A DNA stretch of 64,000 nt from Fictibacillus marinisediminis (GTDB lineage Bacteria > Bacillota > Bacilli > Bacillales > Fictibacillaceae). Below the pieces are notes generated by a model, which worked only from the letters and a program-made list of their open reading frames with translations, searched no databases and was not told where the DNA came from. The position numbers and the translations under genes were made by a program. Location: contig NZ_JAIWJX010000004.1 of the NCBI RefSeq assembly GCF_023149135.1, positions 1 through 64,000 of the forward strand. Direction: 5' to 3'. Positions 63,926 through 64,000 of this stretch are shown in pieces. The first letter of the stretch is position 1. Every line of letters starts with the position of its first letter.

Positions 63926-64000
63926 ATGAACATCTTAGGTTTAGGTGGCTCTATTCATGATTTTTCAGCTTGTCTAACATCCGGTGGGGAAATATTGCAT
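63926..64000 (+). CDS. carbamoyltransferase N-terminus (partial, runs off window)
   Basis: 25 residues visible from ATG 63926, with AAGGAGG 6 bases upstream: MNILGLGGSIHDFSACLTSG. The start ILGLxxSxHDxSACL matches NodU/CmcH-type O-carbamoyltransferases, which use carbamoyl phosphate to decorate sugars or alcohols. Only the first strand and His-Asp are seen, so the call is provisional. It would add a carbamoyl group to the product, in line with the tailoring genes upstream. Confidence 0.6.
   Translation, partial: MNILGLGGSIHDFSACLTSGGEILH

Noticed and set aside
1..64000. CRISPR arrays, tRNA or rRNA genes, insertion sequences
   Set aside because: No regularly spaced repeat array, no tRNA- or rRNA-like sequence, and no transposase motif was noticed on either strand.

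Overview
The window looks like part of a large plasmid from a low-GC Gram-positive of the Bacillus type. The reasons are strong AGGAGG-type ribosome sites with frequent TTG/GTG starts, Bacillus-type LexA boxes (GAAC-N4-GTTC), a UvrX-like Y-family polymerase, and a Rep_3-family replication initiator at 24956-26266. I recognise no rRNA, tRNA, CRISPR array or transposase.

Region 1 (1-15900, + strand) is a cell-surface region. It has three small pilin-like membrane proteins, a secreted orphan, a 2032-residue secreted protein with PKD repeats, a lipoprotein, a coiled-coil/3D/M23 peptidoglycan hydrolase, and a secreted repeat protein with an acidic tail. Two separately transcribed genes carry the same leader motif ending in a terminator-like hairpin. 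An AT-rich two-gene unit (9886-12342: orphan plus ClpB-like AAA+ ATPase) is inserted among them and may be a defence or stress module.

Region 2 (15936-27500) holds the SOS polymerase gene with two LexA boxes, a minus-strand operon and the replication gene. The operon encodes two PhyH-type dioxygenases, a TIM-barrel isomerase, a gluzincin peptidase, an APH-like kinase, a HAD phosphatase, a nucleotidyltransferase and, after a gap, a class II aaRS-like amino acid:[carrier protein] ligase. The non-coding stretch upstream of rep contains a perfect LexA-type palindrome.

Region 3 (27500-64000) is the bulk of a biosynthetic locus of about 45 kb that runs off the right edge. Its core (32043-42653) has an AraC regulator, a membrane-anchored TPR-like protein, two ketosynthases with complete Cys-His-His residues, a truncated Cys-less KS-like protein, a ketoreductase, an acyl carrier protein, and homologues of the three accessory proteins found in enediyne clusters: E5/UnbU (RnfD-like), E3/UnbL (DUF1702) and E4/UnbV (ASPIC). 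I see no multidomain enediyne PKS, so here the E3/E4/E5 cassette sits with discrete type II (FAS-like) enzymes. A second + operon (49514 onward) adds an FAD oxygenase, a second ACP, an adenylate-forming ligase, a methyltransferase, two hotdog dehydratase-like proteins with complementary catalytic motifs, two alpha/beta hydrolases (one without the nucleophile), two BtrH-like proteins, an M29 aminopeptidase, a heterodimeric ABC exporter and the start of a carbamoyltransferase. Between them lie glycosyltransferases, nucleotidyltransferase/HAD pairs, an AcpS-type phosphopantetheinyl transferase, an ECF sigma factor and a second AraC regulator.

My reading is that the genes make, decorate (sugar, amino acid, methyl, carbamoyl), export and perhaps protect against a reduced polyene-derived, possibly alkyne-containing, metabolite. 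The product is inference. The gene families are mostly clear from motifs. Several parts occur as paralogous pairs (peptidase-HAD-nucleotidyltransferase module, SRPBCC-PDZ, AraC, ACP, PhyH), which suggests the locus grew by duplication.
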